Shown in pieces: positions 8,813 through 17,572 of a DNA stretch of 64,000 nucleotides; the stretch's first letter is position 1; each line of letters begins with the position of its first letter. Source of the stretch: Conchocele bisecta (Eukaryota > Mollusca > Bivalvia > Lucinida > Thyasiridae). Under the pieces are notes generated by a model, which saw only the letters and a program-made list of their open reading frames with translations, ran no database searches and was not told the DNA's origin. A program made the position numbers and the translations under genes. The stretch spans positions 110,191,370-110,255,369 of the forward strand of contig CM055266.1 of assembly GCA_029237695.1 (NCBI GenBank), read 5' to 3'.

Positions 8813-9500
8813 TTTAATAAAAAAATCATCTAACAATTTATTAATTAATAATTTTGAAAAAATTAAGAAAAGTAACAATCAATACCAATTCACGATTGGA
8901 GATGCCCACTCTGCCATAATATGTGGGCAGACAGGATGTGGAAAAACGGTTTTCATCCTAGACTTGCTCGAGGGCTCCTACCGCGATGTCTTTCGTCATA
9001 TTGTGATCCTGTGTCCCACTGTGCGGCACAACGATACTTATCAGCGGCGCCCGTGGATATGGACCGACCCTGAGATATACGTTATTGACCCCGGTGATAG
9101 GCTTCACGATTGGCTGCGTGGTTTATACCAAAAATTCCAGGGTGAACCCACCCTATACGTGATTGACGATTGTTCTGCCAAGGCGGCGATGACCAAAAAG
9201 AAGGACATGCTCTCCGAGCTCGCATTTTCTGGCCGCCATGCTAGGCAAAGCGTATGGATATCCACTCAAAAGTACAACGCCGTCCTCAAGGATCTGCGCG
9301 AGCAAACGAAATGGGTCGCCCTGTTTCACTGCAAGGACCGAGACTCATTCGATGACTGTCTTCGAGAGAATGACGTTATCCCAACGCGCGAGGAGCGCCT
9401 GGAGGTTCGACAGATGCTTTCGGAAACTAAGCACGCCAAGCTTTTGCTAAAGACTGATCAACCAACTGCTTACGAAATTATCAATTTATTTTATAATTAA
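8784..9500 (+). CDS. FtsK/HerA-type genome-packaging ATPase (A32-like)
   Basis: 238 aa. The start is set at the ATG giving MVDT, overlapping the capsid gene by 29 bp, because E3 shows the same overlap; the ATG at 8763 is an alternative. Walker A GQTGCGKT lies at residues 48-55 and Walker B LYVIDD at 124-129. They are followed by FSGRHARQSVWISTQKYN, which fits the sensor/arginine region of viral packaging ATPases. This enzyme would drive DNA into preformed capsids. An AT-rich Asn/Lys insert (about 15-33) is absent from E3. Catalytic motifs look intact. Confidence 0.9.
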   Translation: MVDTSQHSTDLIKKSSNNLLINNFEKIKKSNNQYQFTIGDAHSAIICGQTGCGKTVFILDLLEGSYRDVFRHIVILCPTVRHNDTYQRRPWIWTDPEIYVIDPGDRLHDWLRGLYQKFQGEPTLYVIDDCSAKAAMTKKKDMLSELAFSGRHARQSVWISTQKYNAVLKDLREQTKWVALFHCKDRDSFDDCLRENDVIPTREERLEVRQMLSETKHAKLLLKTDQPTAYEIINLFYN

Positions 9501-9504
9501 TTAG

Positions 9505-9650
9505 CAATTACTGAACAAATGCTGAACAATGCTGAACAATGCTTAACAATGCTTAGCAATTACTGAACAAATGCTTAGCAATTGCTGAACAATGCTGAAC
9601 AAATGTTGAACAAATGCTGAACAATGGTTAACAATGTTAACAATTTGGTG
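9505..9650 (+). repeat. degenerate ~10-16 bp tandem repeats (TGAACAATGCT-like)
   Basis: Many copies of TGAACAATGCT/TTAACAATGCT/TGCTGAACAAATG follow the ATPase stop codon. The same intergenic slot in E2 and E3 also holds short tandem repeats, though E2's are of a different sequence. Confidence 0.85.
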
Positions 9651-9765
9651 CTCCGCTGCAAGCTTTGTTGCGAGCATAATGGTGATCATAAGTATCGGGT
9701 GGTGCGCTTGGCAATATGTTAAAGTGATGAGACTTGTTAGAATAGTTAAATTAATTTTAAGAAAA

Positions 9766-10434
9766 ATGAACTGCGACGAACTTCTCGATCAGCTAATGGA
9801 AGAAACCTCAACTCCGACTGCCAACATAGATAATGATCCGACAGAGCAGTCGGAATCAACTCCAACTCCAACGGCGGTTGGTATTTGGTTGAGTGCAACG
9901 ACTCCGAATGAAAATGAAAATGCGGCGCGGCGAGAGCGGCTAGCTGCGCTGGTTGCTGGGGGACAATCGGAGCATTATCTCGGTAGGCGTCTCTCAGTTT
10001 TTCAGGTGGATAAGATGTCAGATGCGGAGATCGATAAAATGTATGCGCGATACGAATCTAGGTTAGGTGCGGAGATGACAAAAACTCTCGGATCGGCGGC
10101 TATTCATTTGTACGCAACAGCCGTTAGTATACTTCTCCCTATACCAAACACCGCGGGATTGATTGACGATCTAGAGACTGACCCTTTTATAGGTCACAAC
10201 TCTTTAGAACAGCCTGCTGCTCAATTTATCACAAGTTTGGAATGTACTTAGCTCCGTTGACAACCGCGTTGACCACGGGTAAACACTGTCAATTTGGACA
10301 TATATGCCCACGAACTATAAGCCCTAATATTAATATCATAAATGATGACACAAGACACACCCTCGAGAGTGACGGAGTTGAACCCGATTGCTCCAACCCA
10401 ATCGAACCCGAGTGTTACTCCCCCACTGGATGAC
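9766..10434 (+). pseudogene. unknown protein with MSDAE.DKMYARYE motif (frameshifted)
   Basis: The start is set at the ATG giving MNCDELLDQLMEE, since all three copies share it and upstream DNA is repetitive. An open extension upstream to 9634 could encode a hydrophobic leader but is less conserved. A variable Thr/Pro/Ser linker follows, then a conserved domain (DKMSDAEIDKMYARYESRLG, EMTKTLGSAAIHLY). Relative to E3, a two-base insertion near 10200 shifts the frame, ending translation at 10251; the Cys/His-rich end (KHCQFGHICPR) lies in another frame to 10434. Function unknown; conserved position after the ATPase suggests a virion or assembly role. Confidence 0.6.
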
Positions 10435-10866
10435 ATACCGCATATAAAAAATCCCAAAAGACAGGCAGCTGGGCGGGCGGCGGCTGCCACCCGAAAAGTT
10501 AAACAAGATAAAATACTCGCCGAGCTTCGAGAGGCTAAACAGTCGTTGCAATCGGGGACGGAGACAGCAAAACATCTGAAGACAGAGTTGAGTACAACAA
10601 CACCCCCAATTCACGAAATGGAAGCACACTCAACACCCAATACCAACTACCGTTGGAGTTGGGCGAATCCGATTGAACCCAAATTCGTGAATTGGAGTTG
10701 GGTTGTTGGTGGTGGTCTGGCAGTTGTTGGTGCCCTGTGCGTGTGGAAATACCCCACATTATCGAAAAAACAACAAGCCAGTGTTCAGAAGAAAGTTACG
10801 AAACACAAATCGCGATTGGATGCGCCCCATTTAAACATTGATCGCGACCCCTTTTATATGCAATAA
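10345..10866 (+). CDS. single-pass membrane protein with Pro/Asn-rich repeats, 173 aa
   Basis: Open in E1; function unknown. The N-terminus is low-complexity (Pro, Thr, Asn), then a basic Ala/Arg/Lys helix (RQAAGRAAAATRKVKQDKI) and a coiled coil, then a membrane segment around VVGGGLAVVGALCVW, a basic stretch and a conserved end HLNIDRDPFYM. Its first ~90 bp overlap the ancestral 3' end of the preceding gene in another frame. AT/CCAAT-type microrepeats (CCCAATCGAACCC, GAATTGGA) recur here and vary between copies. E2 and E3 copies are disrupted. Confidence 0.62.
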   Translation: MTQDTPSRVTELNPIAPTQSNPSVTPPLDDIPHIKNPKRQAAGRAAAATRKVKQDKILAELREAKQSLQSGTETAKHLKTELSTTTPPIHEMEAHSTPNTNYRWSWANPIEPKFVNWSWVVGGGLAVVGALCVWKYPTLSKKQQASVQKKVTKHKSRLDAPHLNIDRDPFYMQ

Positions 10867-10871
10867 TTATA

Positions 10872-11105
10872 ATGGCTGAACAAGATGGTAAAATGTTAGT
10901 GAATGCGCTTTATCACGCCGTGGTGATATCGGGTTTCAGTATCGGGTATGCTCGATTATCAAAGATGGCCCTAGGAGGATCCGCTCCCAAATTGGACTTT
11001 ACTGCGAGAGACGTAGGGCTCGCGACCTTAGATGTAGCGGCCGCAGTTTGGACCCGAGATTATCTAGTTAAAGCTGGAATTCTACCAGTTAATATATGGA
11101 ATTAA
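10872..11105 (+). CDS. small conserved membrane-associated protein, 77 aa
   Basis: Open in all three copies with the same length and about 85-90% identity by eye, which is unusual in this decayed set. Function unknown. Weakly hydrophobic helices occur at about residues 10-30 and 47-62, and it ends GILPVN.W. It is followed directly by the next gene (0-2 bp, or a TAATG overlap in E2). The codon-level conservation supports a real protein. Confidence 0.72.
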   Translation: MAEQDGKMLVNALYHAVVISGFSIGYARLSKMALGGSAPKLDFTARDVGLATLDVAAAVWTRDYLVKAGILPVNIWN

Positions 11106-11507
11106 ATGGCTTCAATCGCAATAATAGTAGGTGGTGCGCTCGTAAGCGCATTGGCGTTCAACGGTAGCAACTTTTTATTCTCTAAAATGAAAAGCTCGAA
11201 CGTGGATGAGGAGCGTAAGCGTCACGATTTAGCTGTAGAACAACTCAATAGCGCAAAGGAAGCGTGGTCGAAAAAACGAACCGCCCATCTGGACTGGGTC
11301 AATGAAGAGCTTCGCCGCGAAAATCACGCCGCGCAAACTTTTCAGAACGTTGAAGAAGCCAACCACGAGTACGTGCTGGCATATCCGCACAAAAGTCTGG
11401 CGCCGCTGGATCGCGAGCCCCAACTTTCAGATTTCTATGTACCGTCAGAGCCCCAAAAAGACCGTGTGGTGGGGCTCGTCGGCTACTATATCCTATCGAG
11501 ATTTTAA
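11106..11507 (+). CDS. membrane-anchored coiled-coil protein, 133 aa
   Basis: An N-terminal hydrophobic segment (about residues 3-20) precedes a charged helical region (DEERKRHDLAVEQL, KKRTAHLDWVNEELRREN) and a conserved LSDFYVPSE block. E3 has a second hydrophobic helix near the end (IAFIVVGMCVVGF), shortened in E1 by about 11 codons between PQKDR and VVGLVGYY. Function unknown; probably a virion membrane or scaffold component. Starts immediately after the stop of the preceding gene. Confidence 0.65.
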   Translation: MASIAIIVGGALVSALAFNGSNFLFSKMKSSNVDEERKRHDLAVEQLNSAKEAWSKKRTAHLDWVNEELRRENHAAQTFQNVEEANHEYVLAYPHKSLAPLDREPQLSDFYVPSEPQKDRVVGLVGYYILSRF

Positions 11508-11529
11508 ATTAATTATTTTAAGTAACTTT

Positions 11530-11555
11530 TTTTATAAATATATATATATAGAACG
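11530..11555 (+). promoter_or_regulatory. TATA-like run before the 98/116-codon gene
   Basis: TTTTTTTATAAATATATATATATAGAACG directly precedes the ATG at 11556, stated here by blocks: a T-run, ATAAATATATATATATA, then GAACG. The same arrangement recurs at 45800-45828 and 59417-59450. Conservation of a simple AT block plus GAACG before the start suggests a promoter or leader. Confidence 0.45.
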
Positions 11556-11906
11556 ATGTCAGTTGACGAACTTTATTTTGCTATGATTGATGTAGGCTAC
11601 ACTGCCCTTAAACACCGCATGGTTGGTGCAAAGGGTATGATTCGTCTGGCCAGAGATTCTCTCGAGACGTGGCGGGAGGACGAAAAAGCGGCCACCCTTT
11701 TCGCAAAGCGGATGTTAGATTCCTCCACCAATCCTGGGGGATTAGATTTTCCCAAATTCCTTCAGAACTTAACCCACAATCGCGATTGTACTTCCAACAA
11801 AGGTTTATTATTATCGACGCAGTTACCGGACGATCTGGCGAGGGCATGTTAGAGATTGTCCGATATGTTAGAATACATCGCATACTATGAACACGCGCAA
11901 ACTTAA
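11556..11906 (+). pseudogene. small conserved protein upstream of integrase (nonsense codon 99)
   Basis: Begins MSVDELYFAMIDVGYTA. A TAG at 11850-11852 replaces a Trp codon present in E3, removing the last ~17 residues; the frame otherwise runs to TAA at 11904-11906, overlapping the integrase start by 20 bp. E2 and E3 copies are open at 117 and 114 residues. A helical soluble protein with basic DSLETW and FAKRM motifs; function unknown. The overlap with integrase suggests coupled expression. Confidence 0.6.
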
Positions 11907-12918
11907 TACCAAACTATCGGTTCGCCTAACGCGCAAGCTAGCGAACGCGTACTATAGCCCCCGTGGCTACTGGAAGGGACTCGCTGCCATTAAGAACCTC
12001 GCGGCGGCGACCAAGGTTTCAGAAAACGTTGTCAAGGAATGGCTCAAGAAGCAGGCCATCTGGCAGATCTACTTACCCGCGCCTCACAATATTCCGCGCC
12101 CGAAATTCGACGTGCCGGTACCGAACCAAGTTCACCAAGCGGATCTCCTGTTTCTCCCTCACGATCGCGTCGGTCGTAAGACGTACAAGTACGCGCTGAC
12201 AGTCGTTGACGTAGCGAGTCGTTATAAGGGGGCTGAGCCGTTGGCCACTAAAGAGTCTAAGGAGGTGGCCGAGGCTCTCTCCCGAATATATAAGAGGAGT
12301 CCTCTCAAATGGCCAAATCTTCTCCAGGTCGATCCCGGCCGCGAGTTCATGGGCGCGGTCTCTCATCTATTGTCTAAGCACGAAGTTTCTGTCAGACGCG
12401 GCCGCGTCAACATCCACCGGGACCAGTGGATCGTGGAGCGTTTCAATCGAACCTTGGCTGAGAGACTGTTCGGACACCAATACGCTAAAGAACTTGTAGA
12501 CCCTCATTCGCGATCGACCGAGTGGGTGGCCAGACTACCCGCCGTGGTCTCCGCATTGAACGGAGAGGTGACCAGATTGATAGGTAAGAAGCCCGTAGAT
12601 GCTATCAAGTTTAAAAGGGTGACGAGCGAGCCCTCTGCCGTCTCGCGCGGGCGACCCGTTGGTTTAGAGGAGCAACGGCTTCCATCGGATATTGACGTCC
12701 GGTACCTCTATCAACCGGGAGAGCTCGAAGGTGGCAGCCGTCGCGCGACTGATCCCGTGTGGTCTCTCAATGTATATCATCTAGATCGATCTATTACCAA
12801 GCCCGATGAGCCCGTGCTCTACTATTTGGATGATGGGCCATCTCGAGGGTTTGTTCGCGAAGAACTTCTCGCGGTGCCTTCTGACACCCAGCTACCCCCG
12901 GATCGTCAGAGTCTTTAG
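11887..12918 (+). CDS. retroviral-type (rve) integrase, intact
   Basis: 343 aa, the only undamaged integrase here. An N-terminal helix-turn-helix-like part (residues 10-60, ATKVSENVVKEWLKK) precedes the RNase H-like catalytic core. The likely catalytic triad is D86 (QADLLFLP), D149 (VDPGREFMGA) and E184 (RDQWIVERFNRT), giving 34 residues between the last two. The C-terminal part (about 268-330) carries a small SH3/chromo-like beta pattern (VRYLYQPGELEGG, FVREELL). It would cut and join element ends to host DNA, which explains the short target duplication. It overlaps the preceding gene by 20 bp and converges with the polymerase. Confidence 0.93.
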   Translation: MNTRKLNTKLSVRLTRKLANAYYSPRGYWKGLAAIKNLAAATKVSENVVKEWLKKQAIWQIYLPAPHNIPRPKFDVPVPNQVHQADLLFLPHDRVGRKTYKYALTVVDVASRYKGAEPLATKESKEVAEALSRIYKRSPLKWPNLLQVDPGREFMGAVSHLLSKHEVSVRRGRVNIHRDQWIVERFNRTLAERLFGHQYAKELVDPHSRSTEWVARLPAVVSALNGEVTRLIGKKPVDAIKFKRVTSEPSAVSRGRPVGLEEQRLPSDIDVRYLYQPGELEGGSRRATDPVWSLNVYHLDRSITKPDEPVLYYLDDGPSRGFVREELLAVPSDTQLPPDRQSL

Positions 12919-12961
12919 ATTGCTAATTTTCCTATTTTTTTCAAAATTATTAAATAAATCA

Positions 12962-15900
12962 TTAGAGAGGTTCTGTATGTATTCCGTCTGGTAACACACG
13001 TCTTTTATCGTAGTATGCCGAGAGTCCTAATTTGTGTTGACAGTACGTTTTCATAACACCGTCTTTCATTTTAAATCCCCTATTTTGTGCTACATCTATA
13101 ATGTGTTTTCCATCTTCTGTAGTTTCACTTAGTACTCGTTTATATCTATCCCAATTTAAATTGTTAGTTCTCTTGGACATTCCTTTCGCAGAGTTTTTAT
13201 TAATATAATTAAGTTTTTCTATAAAATAACACTTACTAGATAACGCTATCGCACTATCTCCGCTAAATTCCATTTTGAAAAGTCCGGGCTCTCTTTCGCT
13301 CCATTTATCCCAAGCCAACCATTTTTTTTTTTCTTTTTCAAACCCGTCTAGTAAGTTAGGTCTAATCAATTCCTCTATCGTTTTTCCACTAACTCCTATA
13401 TACATACTATCTGTATCCATCTGTATTACTTCAAAGTCTTCTCTTTTTACGTATTTGTCGAGAAATTCGTAGTAAAATTCCAACATTCTCAATTTAGCTA
13501 GTTGATAAACCACTATTCCACAATGGAATGGTCTCTTTACCGCACACCTGGGCTTTCTTGAAGATATTTCGTATGCATCTCCTATCTCTTCCAAATCGTC
13601 AAAGAATGCAAGATCTTAATCTTTGTCAAACAGGTTTCGTTTTGTGTATATGTCGTATTTAAATGTCTCTCCGTTGCCTCTATCATTTTTCCACAACACG
13701 AGTTTCCTAATAATTTCATTATGTCGGCTATTGGTTTCTTATTTGGTTCTACATCACCCGTTCGTCTTGCGGCTGTAACTTATTTTGCGAACCATTCGAA
13801 TGGTTTTCCGCTGATATAATCTATAACACGATGAACTCCAGTTATTTCTAGGCCGTGTTTTAAATACCTACCATTTCAACAGTGGCGCGTACAACAATAC
13901 TTTAGTGGCGGTCATAGATCCCACCAATTTTTTTCCATCTCCTCTTGTTCGGCCAGTATCTTTTAAATATTTTAACATGTGTGTGGGAACTTCATCAACC
14001 TCTACTTCTCTGTTTATAAATATTGGGGACATTTCAGAAAACTTATCTTTTAAGTTGTGTGTAACTTCTATATCCACCTCCGCAAACCCAAACCAGTCTC
14101 CAGATAAAACTCTTTTACAAAACTTTTTAATAAATTTAGGGTTATGTGGGGTATCTATATGGTGTATAGTTTCTCTCCACACGGCATCTCTTTATTTAAC
14201 GTAGATAAATATAATGCGTTTGCATCGTACCCCAAAACAGCCTTGCAAGGTTTGGAACCCACTCTAATATTTGAAACACCAGCTTCTGCATATCGTGTAA
14301 ATACTATTGATGGACCGCCAACTAGAGCGTCCTTCATCATTTCGTATGTTTCTTCTTTTGGTGCATATAGAGCATCCTCCGGTATAATCGTATTTGAAGA
14401 TTTTTGTTCTTTAATGTTCCTCTCAATAAATATTGTATAGCTACTCCAGGTAGTGTTACCGCATCTTGAAAATATCCACACCTCTGTGTTTATAAAAAAT
14501 TCACACATTTTTTCCACCGCTTCTAGGAACGGTTGCTACATCTAAATCGTTTATATATTTCAACCAATCTCTGAAAGTTTTCATATTATTTTCTTCGAAA
14601 ATTCTACGACATTTACTTAATTCTGTTTCATCTATTAACATTTTCCCAGATAGTTTGGAATACCAATTCTCTATATCCGGTAGTCCTGGGTAATCCAGTT
14701 TGTCTGGAGAATCGAACCACTCATAAGGAAAGAAAGATTCCTGTCCTTTGCATTCGTAGGCTTTTATCCAACTATCGTAACTTACACCGGGTCCTAGATA
14801 AAGTATTACATCAAGAAATCTAAACTCTGGAGTAAATAGAAATATTGTTGTGTTTGCACGTTTTCCGACGATTACTTTCTTTGTTGTTGATGCCAGTTCG
14901 CCTACTAGGTATTTCTTTATTAAGTTTATATCGTACTTACTGCTGTTAAAACCTATAACCGGTACTTGCTCTATCCACTGTTCGATCTTGGCGATTTGGT
15001 TTTTACGTAAATGTTCTGTATTAAACCAATATCTTGACCACACTTCTTCTTTTATAGCTTTTCCCCTGACTTTCAAATCTTCTACGAATTTTTCTATACG
15101 TTTTGCGGGATCTTTATCACAAATATGAGTTACTGTTCCTGAGAAATTATCTCCTATGCTAACGCTTACCGGAACGTGCTCTGCTTCGTACTCTAGATTA
15201 TTACCGAGAGTTTCAAATTCTGGGTTGAGATATGCCTCAAAATCGTATACTATCTGATATGGATAAAGAGTAGTGTCGCAACCGATCTTTATGTCTTTAC
15301 CCGTTCTTTGAAATTCGCATTCCCACATAACTACTAGGTTGAATTCTTTGCTTCTTCTAATAAGTGTATCTCTTCTCATAGTGGATGCGCGTTCTTCTTT
15401 TCTATGCTTTGCATGAATCTCAAACCCGTGCCAGTAACAGCCGTGATATTGATATACGGTATTGGTTTCTGGACAGTATCCATCTACTGGAGCTCCTAAA
15501 ATCCATCTTTCACCCCCGTGTCCACACTGTTCGTGGTGAATGTGAATTCCCTCGCGCTTTTCCACAGAGTACATCCAATCGATCGCCCCATAACTGTTAG
15601 AACTTTTGGGTAGAACGCTTTCTCGAACGACGAACGCGGGCGCTCTAAATAATTACCATCACATACTACTTTTGTCTCACCTTTCATACATTTTGGTCCG
15701 TGTCTCTTCATATTACTCGCTTTCGTGAATTTCTGCTTGCAATTATCGCAGGCGTAAATTTTATAGATAGGTTTTTTAGGTTTTTATTAGAAATGCGTGA
15801 TTATTAAAACAGTCCTATTGTCATTGGTTTATTACCTATTGCCTTATAGTGCGCTGGTACCTTTTTCAACCACCATACGTTACATTCGGTGGGTTGATAT

Positions 15901-16925
15901 ACTTCTATACCGATTTTAAAAAATTCTTCAACCTTTTTCAGATCTGAAAAGGGAATTGGTGAAACCACATTACTACCGAAATATTGCTTACTAAGTTCTT
16001 TCGCCTTTTCTGTACATCTGTCGGGTCTTTTATCTGTCATATGCATAGCTAGACACCTGAACAGACAAAGGTCGTCATTATACTTATCTAAAGAATACAT
16101 ACCTTTTTTATTCTTCAGCCATTCTGGAAGTTCTCCTCCTGCTGCTTCTTTGGATTGTAGTCCCAAATCTTTTCCCCTACTACCCTGTATTAGCTTTACG
16201 AAAACCTCTACCCATCTTACAAACTTCCACTTTGTATTCGGTCTGTCTATTTTATCGGACATTATTCGTGTTTGCTCCTTATCTGACAGCCATTTTTTAA
16301 CGGTTTTCATTGATGATAGTGGTTCGCTACCACCGAGATTTTTGTGCATTATTATAGTTTTAGGTTTTACATTTTTAATTTCCTCCATATGTTCTAGCTT
16401 GTAAGAATATGAATATCTCAAATAAAAATTGGTTGTTAGATACGGAGCTAGTTTCTCGGACATGCGTTCAGACTCGTTAATGTTAATGTTTTTACGAAAG
16501 GATAATGTAACTACCCGTCTTCCATTTTCTACCTTTTCCAATGTTTCATCGTGAGCCCCCAATATTTCTTCACCTTTTTCCACTATCGCGCGAACGAGAG
16601 ATTTGTTCTTATTATTTTGTATTGGGCCACCTGTGTGTCTAATTTGGGACAAATTATTGGTGCTTGAAGGTTTTATTACACTAGCCCTTAACTCCACAAT
16701 ACTTTCTTTTTGAATTCTGTTACCAACTTCATCAGCTAGTGAGAGGTTTGTAAATGCCCCTCTTGTATAGGCGCGGTTAAACCGCTTCATAAACGCCTCA
16801 TTCTTTGTGGCATTTATCAGCTTTGTCAAACCCCTAACTCTCAACCGTGTACTATAAGTAATCCCTAGAGATTCGGCTTCTCTTCTCAAACTTTCTATTT
16901 CTGCTCTAGTTTCTGTTGTTATCAT
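12962..16925 (-). pseudogene. protein-primed family B DNA polymerase (multiple breaks)
   Basis: Homologous to the E3 gene throughout. It begins at the ATG at 16925 and ends at 12962, about 1300 codons. The first 373 codons are open (helical N-terminal domain, possible terminal-protein part). Frame breaks or stops occur near 15800-15711, 15575, 14510, 14180, 13870, 13780 (TAA) and 13600-13620. Readable motifs: C2H2-like finger, WHGF/C nuclease-like domain, Exo I DFEAYL, Exo II GFNSSKYD, Exo III YINDLD, motif A YDANALYLS, and motif C MDTDSMY with both aspartates kept. Several breaks are one-base indels, so assembly error should be considered for some. Confidence 0.88.
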
Positions 16926-16961
16926 ATTTTCTGTCTTATACTTTTGTATATATACTTTTGC

Positions 16962-17054
16962 ATAACCTATAAAATTTATCTGTTCAATTGGACGTCAAAC
17001 ATTTACATAATGTTTTTTTCACGTCCAATTGAACATATAAATTTCATAGGTTAT
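16962..17054. promoter_or_regulatory. bidirectional early promoter formed by a 34-bp inverted repeat
   Basis: Arms 16962-16995 and 17021-17054 are inverted copies, each containing ATAACCTAT, AATTTAT and TGTTCAATTGGACGT; the centre is AT-rich. It separates the divergent polymerase (ATG 16925) and zinc-finger (ATG 17066) genes. One arm faces each gene. Single copies of the same motif occur before the 138-aa gene of E1 and near the left end of E3. Confidence 0.7.
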
Positions 17055-17065
17055 ATACATATATA

Positions 17066-17362
17066 ATGGAGTGTGAGACTTGTTGTAAGACGTTTACGTG
17101 TAAAGACTATCTACGAAGGCATCTAGCGAGACGTAGAAAGTTTCCTTGTGTCCCCCCACAATTTCAATGCCCTAGATGCCCTTGTAAATTCGTTAGTGCC
17201 CAAACTCTTTGTAGACATAAGCAACTACGCTGCCAGGTGGCTAAAGGTGAACGTGGTAGACTAGAGCTGGTAGAATTAGTTGTCGATCTGCGAAATAAAT
17301 TAGCTATATCGGAGGAGAAAAATGAGGTGTTGGAATATAAACTATTGTACTTGCATGAATGA
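17066..17362 (+). CDS. zinc-finger/coiled-coil regulator candidate, 98 aa
   Basis: Two fingers: C3-C6...H19...C28, with a stretched last spacing, and C35-C38...H51...C56 of C2HC type. A coiled coil (about 62-98, LVELVVDLRNKLAISEEKNE) follows and could dimerise. Likely a DNA-binding regulator of element transcription or replication; the palindromic promoter next to it would suit a dimer. It ends 7 bp before the right TIR. A fragment of a homologous coiled coil is found at the left end of E3. Confidence 0.7.
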   Translation: MECETCCKTFTCKDYLRRHLARRRKFPCVPPQFQCPRCPCKFVSAQTLCRHKQLRCQVAKGERGRLELVELVVDLRNKLAISEEKNEVLEYKLLYLHE

Positions 17363-17369
17363 TTTCGAC

Positions 17370-17572
17370 TTTTTTCAAAAGTCAATTACCAATATAATTG
17401 GGACTCCCTCTTTTCAAAATTATTTTCTCCAAAAATTCATAAATTTGCTGTCGGGAGACCCAATTTTCCTCGTTAACCAATTTTTTTGATTTTCGGGGGT
17501 GGTGGGGGTATTATAGAGGGTTATAAATGATATCACGGTAGGTGGTATCATTTTGACTCCCTTACTACTACT
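17370..17572 (-). repeat. E1 right terminal inverted repeat
   Basis: Reverse complement of 152-354 with about two mismatches; includes the same self-complementary hairpin next to the terminus. CACTG follows it, as it precedes the left end. Confidence 0.92.

Larger units (their letters stand above)
152..17572 (+). mobile_element. Element E1: complete Maverick/Polinton-type element, 17.4 kb
   Basis: The element is bounded by 203-bp inverted repeats that begin AG and end CT, the terminus type known for Polintons. CACTG flanks both ends (5 bp, or 6 bp TCACTG if one terminal T is shared), consistent with retroviral-type integration. Inside are a DD34/35E integrase, a family B DNA polymerase, a GxxGxGKT packaging ATPase, a capsid protein and several small membrane proteins. 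Size is within the known 15-20 kb range. The integrase, capsid protein and ATPase are open. The polymerase, fibre, penton-like and anchored 470-aa genes are broken, so E1 looks non-autonomous. The TIR arms differ at about two of 203 positions, suggesting a fairly young insertion. Confidence 0.93.

Noticed and set aside
15804..16925. 373-codon frame as a separate terminal-protein gene
   Set aside because: It continues into the polymerase after a small frame break and matches the corresponding E3 polymerase region, so it is treated as the polymerase N-terminus.
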